A stretch of 64,000 nt of DNA from Bacteroidota bacterium (GTDB lineage Bacteria; Bacteroidota; Bacteroidia; UKL13-3), in the NCBI GenBank assembly GCA_027484685.1, contig JAIXSO010000024.1, positions 1-64,000 of the forward strand, read 5' to 3'. A model generated the notes under the pieces. That model ran no database searches, was not told where the DNA came from, and saw only the letters and a list, made by a program, of their open reading frames with translations. Below are positions 47,633 to 56,497 of the stretch, in pieces; the first letter of the stretch is position 1; every line of letters begins with the position of its first letter. The position numbers were made by a program, and so were the translations under genes.

Positions 47633-48370
47633 TTGAACAACAACAAACACATAAAAGCCTTAAAAGGAAAACTAATAAAACTAAAAAACTGGTTGTTAAA
47701 AGTTTTTTTACTTACTTGGCAATACAGCTTTATGCTTATTATGTTGTACCGAGTGCTGCCTGTTCCAATTACACCACTTCATGTGGTTAGACTTGTAGAG
47801 CAAATAGCTGGTAGCGATGAAGTTAGATTAAATAAATCGTGGCGCGGAATTGATTATATGGGCAATAATATGATTAAAGCAACCATAGTTGGCGAAGATT
47901 TAAAGTTTTTTGATCATTATGGTTTTGACTTTGAACAAATATACAAAGCCTTAGAAAGTAATATTAGTGGGGGCAAAAAATTAAGAGGAGCAAGTACCAT
48001 TAGCCAACAAACTGCCAAAAATTTATTTTTTACACCTAGCCGCAGTTGGATAAGAAAAGGACTAGAATTTTACGTAACCGTGGCCATAGAAGTGCTTTGG
48101 ACCAAACGTAGAATTTTAGAGGTTTATTTAAATATTATAGAAATGGGCAAAGGAATTTATGGAGCTGAAGCCGCTGCCAATTTTTATTATGAAAAATCAG
48201 CAAATGAAATGAGCAAACAAGAGGCCGCGTCTATAGTAGCTTGTTTTCCAAATCCAAGGCGTTGGACCGCAAACAAACCATCAAAGTATATTGCTAGAAA
48301 ACAATCGGTTATAGTTAGGTATATGAAATATGTAAAAATTCCTTGGCAGCAAAAAATCGAGGCTAAATAA
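47633..48370 (+). CDS. mtgA: Monofunctional biosynthetic peptidoglycan transglycosylase (GT51), TTG start
   Basis: 'VGEDLKFFDHYGFDFEQIYKAL', 'RGASTISQQTAKNLFFTPSRSWIRKGLEFYVTVAIEVLWTKRRILEVYLNIIEMGKGIYGAEAAA'. Confidence 0.94.
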   Translation: MNNNKHIKALKGKLIKLKNWLLKVFLLTWQYSFMLIMLYRVLPVPITPLHVVRLVEQIAGSDEVRLNKSWRGIDYMGNNMIKATIVGEDLKFFDHYGFDFEQIYKALESNISGGKKLRGASTISQQTAKNLFFTPSRSWIRKGLEFYVTVAIEVLWTKRRILEVYLNIIEMGKGIYGAEAAANFYYEKSANEMSKQEAASIVACFPNPRRWTANKPSKYIARKQSVIVRYMKYVKIPWQQKIEAK

Positions 48371-48376
48371 AAAATG

Positions 48377-48745
48377 CTAAAACTTGTCTGATTCTCTGTC
48401 TTTATTTTTGGGTGCATTTTTAAGTATATAAAACTTATAATGACACTTTCGACAGTTGTATTTTTTTATTTTATCGGTAAACGAAAATTTCTTAAAAAAA
48501 TCGTTTTTCTTAATTCTTGACAAATCGGAAGTGGCTCCACAATTAGGACATTTAGCCTTAAAATTAAAAAAGTACTTTTGTGTAAAAAAAACTATAACTA
48601 ACCCCAATATAACCGGAACCAAAAAGTAAATATTATCTATTATAAATACCTCTATTGGATTTTCATCAATAGCAAGCAAAAGCTGTTTATTAAAATTCAT
48701 TTCTGGTTTTTGTGTAGTAAAATTTTCCGCAAAATAAACAATCAA
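48377..48745 (-). CDS. Small TM protein with zinc-ribbon-like CxxC..CxxC (probable relative of 45878..46111)
   Basis: TM then 'CPNCGATSDLSRIKKNDFFKKFSFTDKIKKYNCRKCHYKFYIL'. Confidence 0.65.
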   Translation of the reverse strand: MIVYFAENFTTQKPEMNFNKQLLLAIDENPIEVFIIDNIYFLVPVILGLVIVFFTQKYFFNFKAKCPNCGATSDLSRIKKNDFFKKFSFTDKIKKYNCRKCHYKFYILKNAPKNKDRESDKF

Positions 48746-48879
48746 GCTTTAAGCTAAAGTTAAAAGTTATATTTTATTACAAAGTTTAGCTAAAAGTGCA
48801 GTATTTATAAAAATTTAATACAATTGAATTAAACCTTAAGGGCATATTATCATCTATATTTGCCAGCTATTTTTAAAAC

Positions 48880-51723
48880 ATGCTTATAAAATTTATAAAA
48901 CACCCTGCTTCTTTTTTGTTAATTTTCTTTTTTGTTTCCATAAACGTTTTGGCTCAACAAGCACAATTAGTTAAAGGACAAATAATTAATAAAAAAACAA
49001 AAGAGTCATTATTAGGTGTGGTAGTTACCGCTATTAGTAAGCAAGATAGTACTTACAGAAAAAACGCAAGTACCGATAATGCAGGAAACTTTATAATAAC
49101 TAACTTAAAATATGGCGATTATAAAATAAGAGTAACTTATGTTGGCTTTACTAAATTAGAGTTTACAACCAAAATAAATGCTGAAACAGAAAACCTTGGT
49201 TCTATTGGAATAGAACAAAGCAATAGTCAGTTAAAAGATTTAACTATTTCGGAAAAAGCCATTCGCTCGCAGCAAAAAGGCGATACTACTGAATACAATG
49301 CCAACGCTTTTAAAACCAATCCTGACGCCAATGTGCAAGATTTGGTAACCAAAATGCCTGGCATTACTGTTGAAAACGGAACGGTAAAAGCACAAGGCGA
49401 AAATGTGCAAAAAATTACCATTGATGGAAAAGAATTTTTTGGAGACGATGTTGCCCTTGCGCTCAAAAATTTACCTGCCGAGGTAGTTGATAAAATTCAA
49501 GTTTTTGATAGACAAAGCGACCAAGCTCAATTTACAGGTTTTAACGATGGCAACACAGTAAAAGCCATTAACATTACTACCAAATCGGGCAAAAGTAATG
49601 GTGTTTTTGGACGCGTATATGCAGGCGGAGGAACAGATGAAAGATACAGTGCTGGTGGAAATTTAAACTTTTTTAAAGGCAAACAGCGTATTTCGGTTTT
49701 AGGATTGAGCAATAATATAAACCAACAAAACTTTGGCTCGCAAGATTTACTTGGCTTGGCCAATACTGGCAATCAAGGCCGCGGAGGTATGGGTGGTAGA
49801 GGTTTTGGTGGTGGTGGATTTGGTGGTGGAATGGGCGGAATGGGCGGTGGAAACCCAAGCAATAATTTTTTAGTTGGAAACCAAGGAGGTATAAATACCA
49901 GCAACTCAGGTGGTATTAACTTTAGCGATACTTGGGGTAAAAAAATAAATGTAACCGGAAGTTACTTTTTTAACCAAACCGATAATACTACCAATAGTCA
50001 ATTGCAACGCATTACCATACTTAATGGTGGCACTAGCCAATTTTTTAACCAAAATAGTATAAACACCAGCAGTAACCAAAACCACAGGTTTAACGTAAGG
50101 TTAGAATACAATTTGGATAGCAATAATGCCATTATACTTACACCTAAATTAAGTTTTCAAGATAATGGTTCGGTAAGTAATATTTTAGGAAGTAATATAT
50201 TTAACAGCATTTTATTAAATAATACCAATACCAACAATACAAGCAAAAACAGTGGAGTGAGTTTGAATAACAATATTTTATTTCGCCATAAATTTGCTAA
50301 ACAAGGGCGCACTATTTCATTCAATTTAGGAACCGATATAAACGATAAAAACGGCAGCAGTACTTTAATAGCCAATAACCGTTACTTTACTCCTACAGAC
50401 TCTACTGCTTTAATAGACCAAAGGACTATTACTACAGGCAACACAATAACTCACTCAGGTGCTATTAATTATACGGAACAGATAAGTAAAAATGGTATGT
50501 TGATGTTAAACTACTCGCCTTCGTACACCATTAACAGCAATAACAAAGAAACCAATAATAAAGATACTGCTAATAAAGAATACAATTTATTTAGCAATAC
50601 CTTATCGAGCAATTTTGAAAATACGGTAAATACCCAACGCGGAGGTTTAAATTACCGACTAAAAATAGGCGAAAAAGCTAATTTTATGGTGGGAGCTAAT
50701 TACCAATATGTATTACTAGAAGGAGTTCAAAAAACGCCAACTGATTTTAAAGTTCAAAAAACATTTAACAATATTTTGCCTGGGGCTATGTTTAGCTACC
50801 AATTTAACAAAAAAAGCAATATCCGTATTTTTTATAGAACCAATACCAATGCACCAAGTATTAGCCAATTACAAACCGTAATTGATAACTCAAATCCGCT
50901 AAGTTTAAGTACCGGAAATGCCGATTTGAAACAAGAATATAGCAATACTTTTGTTACCCGTTATGGTTTTTCGAATGCTGATAAAGGAAAAACTTTTTAT
51001 GTATTTATAAATGCCAATGCTACTCAAAATTATATTGGTAATACTACTTATACAGCCCGCGATAGCAGCGAAAATGTTAATGGAGTTATCTTAACCAGAG
51101 GCTCACAACTGAGCAAACCCGAAAACTTTGATGGTTATTATAACCTAAGCAGTTTTTTAACTTATGGCTTTCCGGTAAAAAAACTTAAAAGCAATTTAAA
51201 CCTAAACTTAGGTACTACTTACAGCCGCATACCCAGTAAAATTAATAATTTAACCAATTTTGCCAATACTTATGTTATTACTTCGGGGTTTGCACTAGGT
51301 AGTAATATCAGCGAAAAGGTTGACTTTTCGGTATCGTACACTGCATTTTACAATATTGTAGAAAACACCATCAATGCTAGGCTGAACAATAATTATTTTT
51401 ACCAAATTAGTTCGGCTAAGTTAAATTTATTGCCTTGGAAAGGACTTGTGTTTAGAACAGAAATTACCAATACTTATTACACAGGTTTGGGCAGCGGTTT
51501 TGACCAAAATTTCTTTTTATGGAATGGTGGTATTGGTTATAAATTCTTAAAAAACAATGCTGCTGAACTGATGCTGAATACCTTTGATTTTTTAAACCAA
51601 AATAATAATATAAGCCGCACCGTATCGGGCAATTTTATTGAAGATAACAGAACACAAGTAATTAACAGATACTTTATGTTGGTATTTACTTACAATATCA
51701 GAAGTTTTAAGGGCGGAAGGTAG
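48880..51723 (+). CDS. TonB-dependent-receptor-like outer membrane beta-barrel with N-terminal carboxypeptidase-like regulatory domain
   Basis: 'VKGQIINKKTKESLLGVVVTAISKQDSTYRKNASTDNAGNFIITNL', plug-like 'VQDLVTKMPGITVENGTVKAQGENVQKITIDGKEFFGDDVALALKNLPAEVVDKIQVFD'; Gly-rich insert GGMGGRGFGGGGFGGGMGGMGGG. Confidence 0.9.
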   Translation: MLIKFIKHPASFLLIFFFVSINVLAQQAQLVKGQIINKKTKESLLGVVVTAISKQDSTYRKNASTDNAGNFIITNLKYGDYKIRVTYVGFTKLEFTTKINAETENLGSIGIEQSNSQLKDLTISEKAIRSQQKGDTTEYNANAFKTNPDANVQDLVTKMPGITVENGTVKAQGENVQKITIDGKEFFGDDVALALKNLPAEVVDKIQVFDRQSDQAQFTGFNDGNTVKAINITTKSGKSNGVFGRVYAGGGTDERYSAGGNLNFFKGKQRISVLGLSNNINQQNFGSQDLLGLANTGNQGRGGMGGRGFGGGGFGGGMGGMGGGNPSNNFLVGNQGGINTSNSGGINFSDTWGKKINVTGSYFFNQTDNTTNSQLQRITILNGGTSQFFNQNSINTSSNQNHRFNVRLEYNLDSNNAIILTPKLSFQDNGSVSNILGSNIFNSILLNNTNTNNTSKNSGVSLNNNILFRHKFAKQGRTISFNLGTDINDKNGSSTLIANNRYFTPTDSTALIDQRTITTGNTITHSGAINYTEQISKNGMLMLNYSPSYTINSNNKETNNKDTANKEYNLFSNTLSSNFENTVNTQRGGLNYRLKIGEKANFMVGANYQYVLLEGVQKTPTDFKVQKTFNNILPGAMFSYQFNKKSNIRIFYRTNTNAPSISQLQTVIDNSNPLSLSTGNADLKQEYSNTFVTRYGFSNADKGKTFYVFINANATQNYIGNTTYTARDSSENVNGVILTRGSQLSKPENFDGYYNLSSFLTYGFPVKKLKSNLNLNLGTTYSRIPSKINNLTNFANTYVITSGFALGSNISEKVDFSVSYTAFYNIVENTINARLNNNYFYQISSAKLNLLPWKGLVFRTEITNTYYTGLGSGFDQNFFLWNGGIGYKFLKNNAAELMLNTFDFLNQNNNISRTVSGNFIEDNRTQVINRYFMLVFTYNIRSFKGGR

Positions 51724-51745
51724 TTGTTGGATGATTGAATTGCTG

Positions 51746-51761
51746 TCCCGATAAATCGGGA
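51746..51761. repeat. Short palindromic element TCCCGATAAATCGGGA
   Basis: TCCCGAT aa ATCGGGA; same family as 40058 and 62594. Confidence 0.75.
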
Positions 51762-52020
51762 GTTGAATTGTTTTCACGCAAGGCGTGATTTAATTGGTTA
51801 ATTGCATGTTGTCAATTGCTAATTGCTTATTGCTTTTTCCCATTGCCTATTGCTTATTACTTTTTCCGTTGGCTAAAGCCGAACGGCAATTGATTTTTTG
51901 CTGATATTACATTGCTTATTGCCGCCTCGTCATGCCGCAGGCATCTTCCTTAATTAACTTTAACCTTTCCATTATCTTTTGAGTAATTTTTGTTTTGACT
52001 TTATATCTCATATACACTCA

Positions 52021-52262
52021 TTTAAAAAATACGGTTTTCGATTGAAACAATAAGGTTTTAAGGTAGGAAAATGGACTTTTAAACTCAAACAATAGGGTTT
52101 TAAAATAAAACAATACGGTTTTGAGATAAAACAATGCCATGTTAAAGTGAAACAATGACATGTTAAGTTAAAGCAATATGGTTTTAGTTTTAAACAATAC
52201 GGTTTTAAAATAGAGAAATGGGTTTTTAAAGTTAAGCAATGCATTTTAAAACCAAACAACGG
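52021..52262. repeat. 21-nt tandem repeat (minisatellite), about 11 units
   Basis: Consensus AACAATACGGTTTTAAAATAA. The C of 'CAAT' (or equivalent position) falls at 52048, 52069, 52090, 52111, 52132, 52153, 52174, 52195, 52216 and 52237, exact 21-nt phasing. Confidence 0.9.
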
Positions 52263-52466
52263 CTTATGCGAGCTTTATAAAATGCGACTAGATATTTACA
52301 CTAAAAATCCTTTCAAGCAGAGTTATTTGAGAGGATTTTTTTCTTGTAGAAACCTTATAAATTTTCCTTGAATGTATGTTAAAGAAATTTATATTCGTAA
52401 GCGACAAGTAAAAAACGAATGTTTTAAAAACTTTCGTGTATAAATGAGTTACCTGCCATTTGAAGA

Positions 52467-53210
52467 ATGAAACAGACAACTAAAATATTGACCATTCTGA
52501 CAATCTTGGTTAGTTGCACTTCAACTACTAACAAGACAGAGAATTCAACTAAAATGGTTGATTATGGTAAAATGATTGAAGAATATTTACAGAAAAAGAT
52601 AATCGAGCCAACAATAGTGTTTAATAATGACGGGCGAGAGGAGATTGATTTATTAGAGCATAAAATTAAATGGAGAGATTTAGAGAAAGGAATTGAAATA
52701 ATAGTTGACAGTCACATAATTACAACTTCAGACAAAGTAACTTCCAATGCAGTTTGGGGCTCTACCGCTGACAGTGTGAATTTTGCCAACTTCTTACAGC
52801 AAGTTAAAATTTATGAATATGACTCTTTGATTGGATTTGTCCTAACTAGTAGTCCTTGCACCGGACTTGGCTGTAGTGTGAATTATCAAATCATTTACGA
52901 CTTAAAAACAAGAAAACAGACCTACTTTGGTCGCCTTAGGACAGGATCCGAATTTGTACTTTATCACTTCAACTCAGACGAACGACTAGATTATTTAAGC
53001 AAAACATTCTATGGCAGAAATGCCAAAGGAATTGACACAACAGAATTCGTCTTATATAGTCAGACCAAAAAGGGGAACTTTGAAGAGTTTAAAGCAGATA
53101 AACAAGAAAGATTTTGGTTCAAACATATTTACACGGAGTTTCAAACTGACTTGAAGAATGAAGGATTTGAAGAAAAATGGATAGAAAAGATAAATAAAAA
53201 CAGCAGGTAA
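52467..53210 (+). CDS. Hypothetical lipoprotein
   Basis: 247 aa, 'MKQTTKILTILTILVSCTSTTNK' lipobox. Confidence 0.75.
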   Translation: MKQTTKILTILTILVSCTSTTNKTENSTKMVDYGKMIEEYLQKKIIEPTIVFNNDGREEIDLLEHKIKWRDLEKGIEIIVDSHIITTSDKVTSNAVWGSTADSVNFANFLQQVKIYEYDSLIGFVLTSSPCTGLGCSVNYQIIYDLKTRKQTYFGRLRTGSEFVLYHFNSDERLDYLSKTFYGRNAKGIDTTEFVLYSQTKKGNFEEFKADKQERFWFKHIYTEFQTDLKNEGFEEKWIEKINKNSR

Positions 53211-53333
53211 CAGCACCTACCCGAAAGTGGCGGTTCAGTGGTACAATAAAGCTTTGTGCATCTATCAAAGTTGCTGCTTGGTTGACAGTGAAGTGCTTCG
53301 AAATCGCCACCTTCGGGAGCTCTCAAACCGTTA
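53208..53333. repeat. attC-like long inverted-repeat site between two orphan lipoprotein ORFs
   Basis: TAAC (53208-53211) ... CCCGAAAGTGGCG (53220-53232) ... CGCCACCTTCGGG (53305-53317) ... GTTA (53330-53333). Confidence 0.5.
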
Positions 53334-53344
53334 GCACTCATTTT

Positions 53345-53854
53345 ATGACTATAAAAACGACATTCATATTAACAATTTTAATTTTGATTTGCGGACTTAT
53401 TTCTTGCGAACCATATAATGCATCGCAAAAAGCAATAGAGAATAAATCTAACTTTTCACTTTCAATAACAACATATAATCACGCTGAACAAATATTTAAT
53501 GGCATTACCACCTATGACCTAAAAAATGACACTTTGAAAATTCACAGGTCATTTATGTTTTCAAATAAGGACACAATGTTATTTTCAAAAACAATTGACA
53601 ATAATTCCATAGAACAAATAAGGATTATACGTATTGACAATTTGAAGGACTTCTATTTCAACAATTGCATAATGGCTACAAGTGGAAATGAATATTTTAT
53701 CTCAACGACTTTCGACACAGTTAATAAGAAAATTTATCTTCATCACTACTACCACAAACAAATTGAAAGATTAATTAATGAAGTTAATAAAAATATACCA
53801 GACAATTTAAAACTTAACTATTTAACGAGTGAAACTAAACAGGACTGCAAATGA
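53345..53854 (+). CDS. Hypothetical lipoprotein
   Basis: Start revised from 53282 to the ATG at 53345 (MTIKTTFILTILILICGLISCEPYNA), which gives a lipobox; the upstream extension lies inside the inverted-repeat site. Confidence 0.7.
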   Translation: MTIKTTFILTILILICGLISCEPYNASQKAIENKSNFSLSITTYNHAEQIFNGITTYDLKNDTLKIHRSFMFSNKDTMLFSKTIDNNSIEQIRIIRIDNLKDFYFNNCIMATSGNEYFISTTFDTVNKKIYLHHYYHKQIERLINEVNKNIPDNLKLNYLTSETKQDCK

Positions 53855-54016
53855 AAACAAGTGATAACAGGCATTTGGCTAAAAGCGATTTCAGTGCTCC
53901 GCAGGTACAATTGTGGTTAATAAAACATTAGTTTTTCAATAATAGATTCTGATATGGTTTTAAAACCCAACCGTATCATAAGGTACAAAATAAAAAGTTA
54001 TAAAAATCACCATTAA

Positions 54017-55564
54017 ATGAAAAAAGGAAAATTTTTCAGTTTTATACATAAACATATTGGACTTATCTTATTTTTCATTATGATTCTCCTAGCTTTAATA
54101 AGTTTTGATGAATATGGTGTAAGCTGGGACGAACCTCAACAGAGAAGAACAGGAGAAGTAAGTTACAATTATGTTTTTTCTAAAGATTCAAGTCTTTTAA
54201 CTTGGAAAGACAGGGATTATGGTGTGGCTTTTGAACTCCCATTAATTATACTCGAAAAAACATTTAATTTAACCGATAGCCGAAATATTTACTTAATGAG
54301 GCATTTAGTTACACATTTATTTTTTCTACTAAGTTGTTATTTTCTTTTCCTACTTATTGACCATCTCTATCAGAATAAGCTTTTATCAACTATTGGTTTT
54401 TTACTACTTGTAATACATCCAGGAATATACTCTCATTCTTTTTTCAACACAAAGGATATCCCATTTTTGTCTATGTTTATTATTTCTATGTATTATTCGG
54501 TAAAAGCATTGGATAAAAAAAACATACTTAGTTTTATAAAATTAGGAATCTGCATTGGCCTATTAATAAATATAAGAATTATGGGGGTAATTATACTTGT
54601 GTTTATTGTTTCCTTATTAATAGTAGATTTATTAAGAAATCAAAACAAAAAACTACCAATAAAATTAACATTAATTCTTATCCTATCCACTAGTATCACT
54701 TTATATATCTCATGGCCCTATTTATGGATTGATCCTGTAAATCGTTTTGTTTTTGCATTTACAAATATGTCGAAATTTAGATGGGACGACACTGTTTTGT
54801 TTAATGGTAAAATGATAAAAGCAACTGAAATTGATTGGACTTACTTGCCTACATGGTTCTCTGCAACAACACCCATTATCTATATATTATTAGGCGTGTT
54901 AAGTTTATTATTACTTATTCTTAAATTTTTAAAAACTCCTCTAGCATTTTTAGATAATTCAATTAAAAGACATAACCTACTTTTTTTGGCCTTATTTATC
55001 TCCCCTATAATGGCCGTAATAATACTCCATTCTGTACTATATGATAGCTGGAGACAATTATACTTTATTTATCCATCTTTTGTGTTACTTATAGTTTACG
55101 GACTTTCATTTTTAGCAAAAAGAAACAAAAAAGTAAATATTGTTGTTCTCGCTTTGTTATTCTTTTCAATAATCAGTACCTTAACTTTTATGGTTAATAA
55201 TTTCCCTTTACAATACGTTTATTTTAACAACTCCTTCTTATTTGCTCCTCCTGAATACATTCGAAAGCATTTTGAAATGGACTATTGGGGAGTATCGTAT
55301 AAACAATCTTTAGAATATATATTAAAAGTTGACAAGAACGCTTCCATAAATGTTTGTGTAGAAAATGCCCCAGGAATAACTAATTTAGGCATATTACCCG
55401 TTGCTGACAGGGGCAGAATTAATATGGTATCTAGAGAAGAGGCTACCTATTTCATTACTAATTTCAGATGGCACCCACAAGATTATAGTGAATATGAAGC
55501 TTTTAAATTCTATTCCATCAAGGTAAAAGACAACACCGTAAGTCAAATTTTTAAATTGAAATAG
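54017..55564 (+). CDS. Polytopic membrane glycosyltransferase (GT39/ArnT-like)
   Basis: Multiple TM helices; 'EYGVSWDEPQQRRTGEVSYNYVF' acidic loop and 'HPGIYSHSFFNTKDIPFLSMF'. Confidence 0.75.
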   Translation: MKKGKFFSFIHKHIGLILFFIMILLALISFDEYGVSWDEPQQRRTGEVSYNYVFSKDSSLLTWKDRDYGVAFELPLIILEKTFNLTDSRNIYLMRHLVTHLFFLLSCYFLFLLIDHLYQNKLLSTIGFLLLVIHPGIYSHSFFNTKDIPFLSMFIISMYYSVKALDKKNILSFIKLGICIGLLINIRIMGVIILVFIVSLLIVDLLRNQNKKLPIKLTLILILSTSITLYISWPYLWIDPVNRFVFAFTNMSKFRWDDTVLFNGKMIKATEIDWTYLPTWFSATTPIIYILLGVLSLLLLILKFLKTPLAFLDNSIKRHNLLFLALFISPIMAVIILHSVLYDSWRQLYFIYPSFVLLIVYGLSFLAKRNKKVNIVVLALLFFSIISTLTFMVNNFPLQYVYFNNSFLFAPPEYIRKHFEMDYWGVSYKQSLEYILKVDKNASINVCVENAPGITNLGILPVADRGRINMVSREEATYFITNFRWHPQDYSEYEAFKFYSIKVKDNTVSQIFKLK

Positions 55565-55565
55565 T

Positions 55566-56318
55566 ATGAGTAATCAATTTCATACTGTTATGGTTATTCC
55601 TTGTTTTAACGAGGGAAAAAAATTTCAATTAAACAAATACAAGGTTTTTATTTTAAGTAATCCCAATGTATTAATCTGTTTTGTTAATGATGGATCAAAA
55701 GAGAATACTTTAGTAGTTTTGAAAGAACTACAAAGAGAGTTTCCAATTCAAGTAGACATAGTATCGTATGAAAAAAATATTGGAAAAGCAGCTGCCGTAA
55801 GAACCGGAATTAATCACAGTCTCCTTAAATATGAATTTGAATATATAGCTTACTTAGATGCTGACTTAGCTGTTTCCCTAGAGGAGTGCTTAAGCCTAAC
55901 TCAATATTTAAGCAATGGTATCGAATTTTGTTTTGGATCAAGAATTGCTAGAATAGGATCTACAATAGAAAGAAAAAGGTCACGATTTTTAATTGGAAGA
56001 TTTATTGCAACACTCATTTCAAATATATTGTCTTTAAAAGTTTATGATACTCAGTGTGGCTGTAAACTTTTTACAAAAAAACTTTCTAAAGAGGTTTTTT
56101 CTGAGGTTTTTATATCAAAATGGCTATTCGATGTTGAAATTTTTTTTCGAATAATTAAGTTGTATGGAAAACAAGAAAGTTTAAAAGTAATGTACGAAGT
56201 CCCTTTAATTAATTGGGTTGACAAAGGAGATTCTAAGGTTAAATACACATATGTATTGAAAATATTTTTTGATTTATATCAAATCAAAAGAAAGTATACC
56301 AGCTCTAACAAATCTTAA
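55566..56318 (+). CDS. Family 2 glycosyltransferase (dolichyl-phosphate hexose synthase-like)
   Basis: 'VIPCFNEGKKF', 'CFVNDGSKENT', 'NIGKAAAVRTGI', 'YLDADLAVS', 'DTQCGCKLF'. Confidence 0.9.
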   Translation: MSNQFHTVMVIPCFNEGKKFQLNKYKVFILSNPNVLICFVNDGSKENTLVVLKELQREFPIQVDIVSYEKNIGKAAAVRTGINHSLLKYEFEYIAYLDADLAVSLEECLSLTQYLSNGIEFCFGSRIARIGSTIERKRSRFLIGRFIATLISNILSLKVYDTQCGCKLFTKKLSKEVFSEVFISKWLFDVEIFFRIIKLYGKQESLKVMYEVPLINWVDKGDSKVKYTYVLKIFFDLYQIKRKYTSSNKS

Positions 56319-56396
56319 AAAGAATAAAATAAAATTTATTAAAAATGCTTCTACAAGCTACTCAAAAGATAGCTTTTGGTGGTTATAAATAGGTGG

Positions 56397-56439
56397 TTTA
56401 AATTTTACTTTGTTTTTTATGCTTTTATAAGCATGTTTA
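56397..56439. repeat. Partial copy of the 141-nt border repeat
   Basis: TTTAAATTTTACTTTGTTTTTTATGCTTTTATAAGCATGTTTA, near-identical to the 3' ends of copies at 57284 and 58770. Confidence 0.8.
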
Positions 56440-56497
56440 CATACAGTTTGTCAATTGTTATACTCTGACGTTGGCGGTAATTTATAATAAATAGACA

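Noticed and set aside
52021-52262. Possible CRISPR array
   Set aside because: Units are contiguous 21-nt repeats without unique spacers of constant length; no cas genes in the window.
52381-52466. Possible attC right end GTTACCT upstream of 52467
   Set aside because: GTTA at 52448 is near the start codon but no paired left arm was found; only a small ACGAA/TTCGT hairpin is present.
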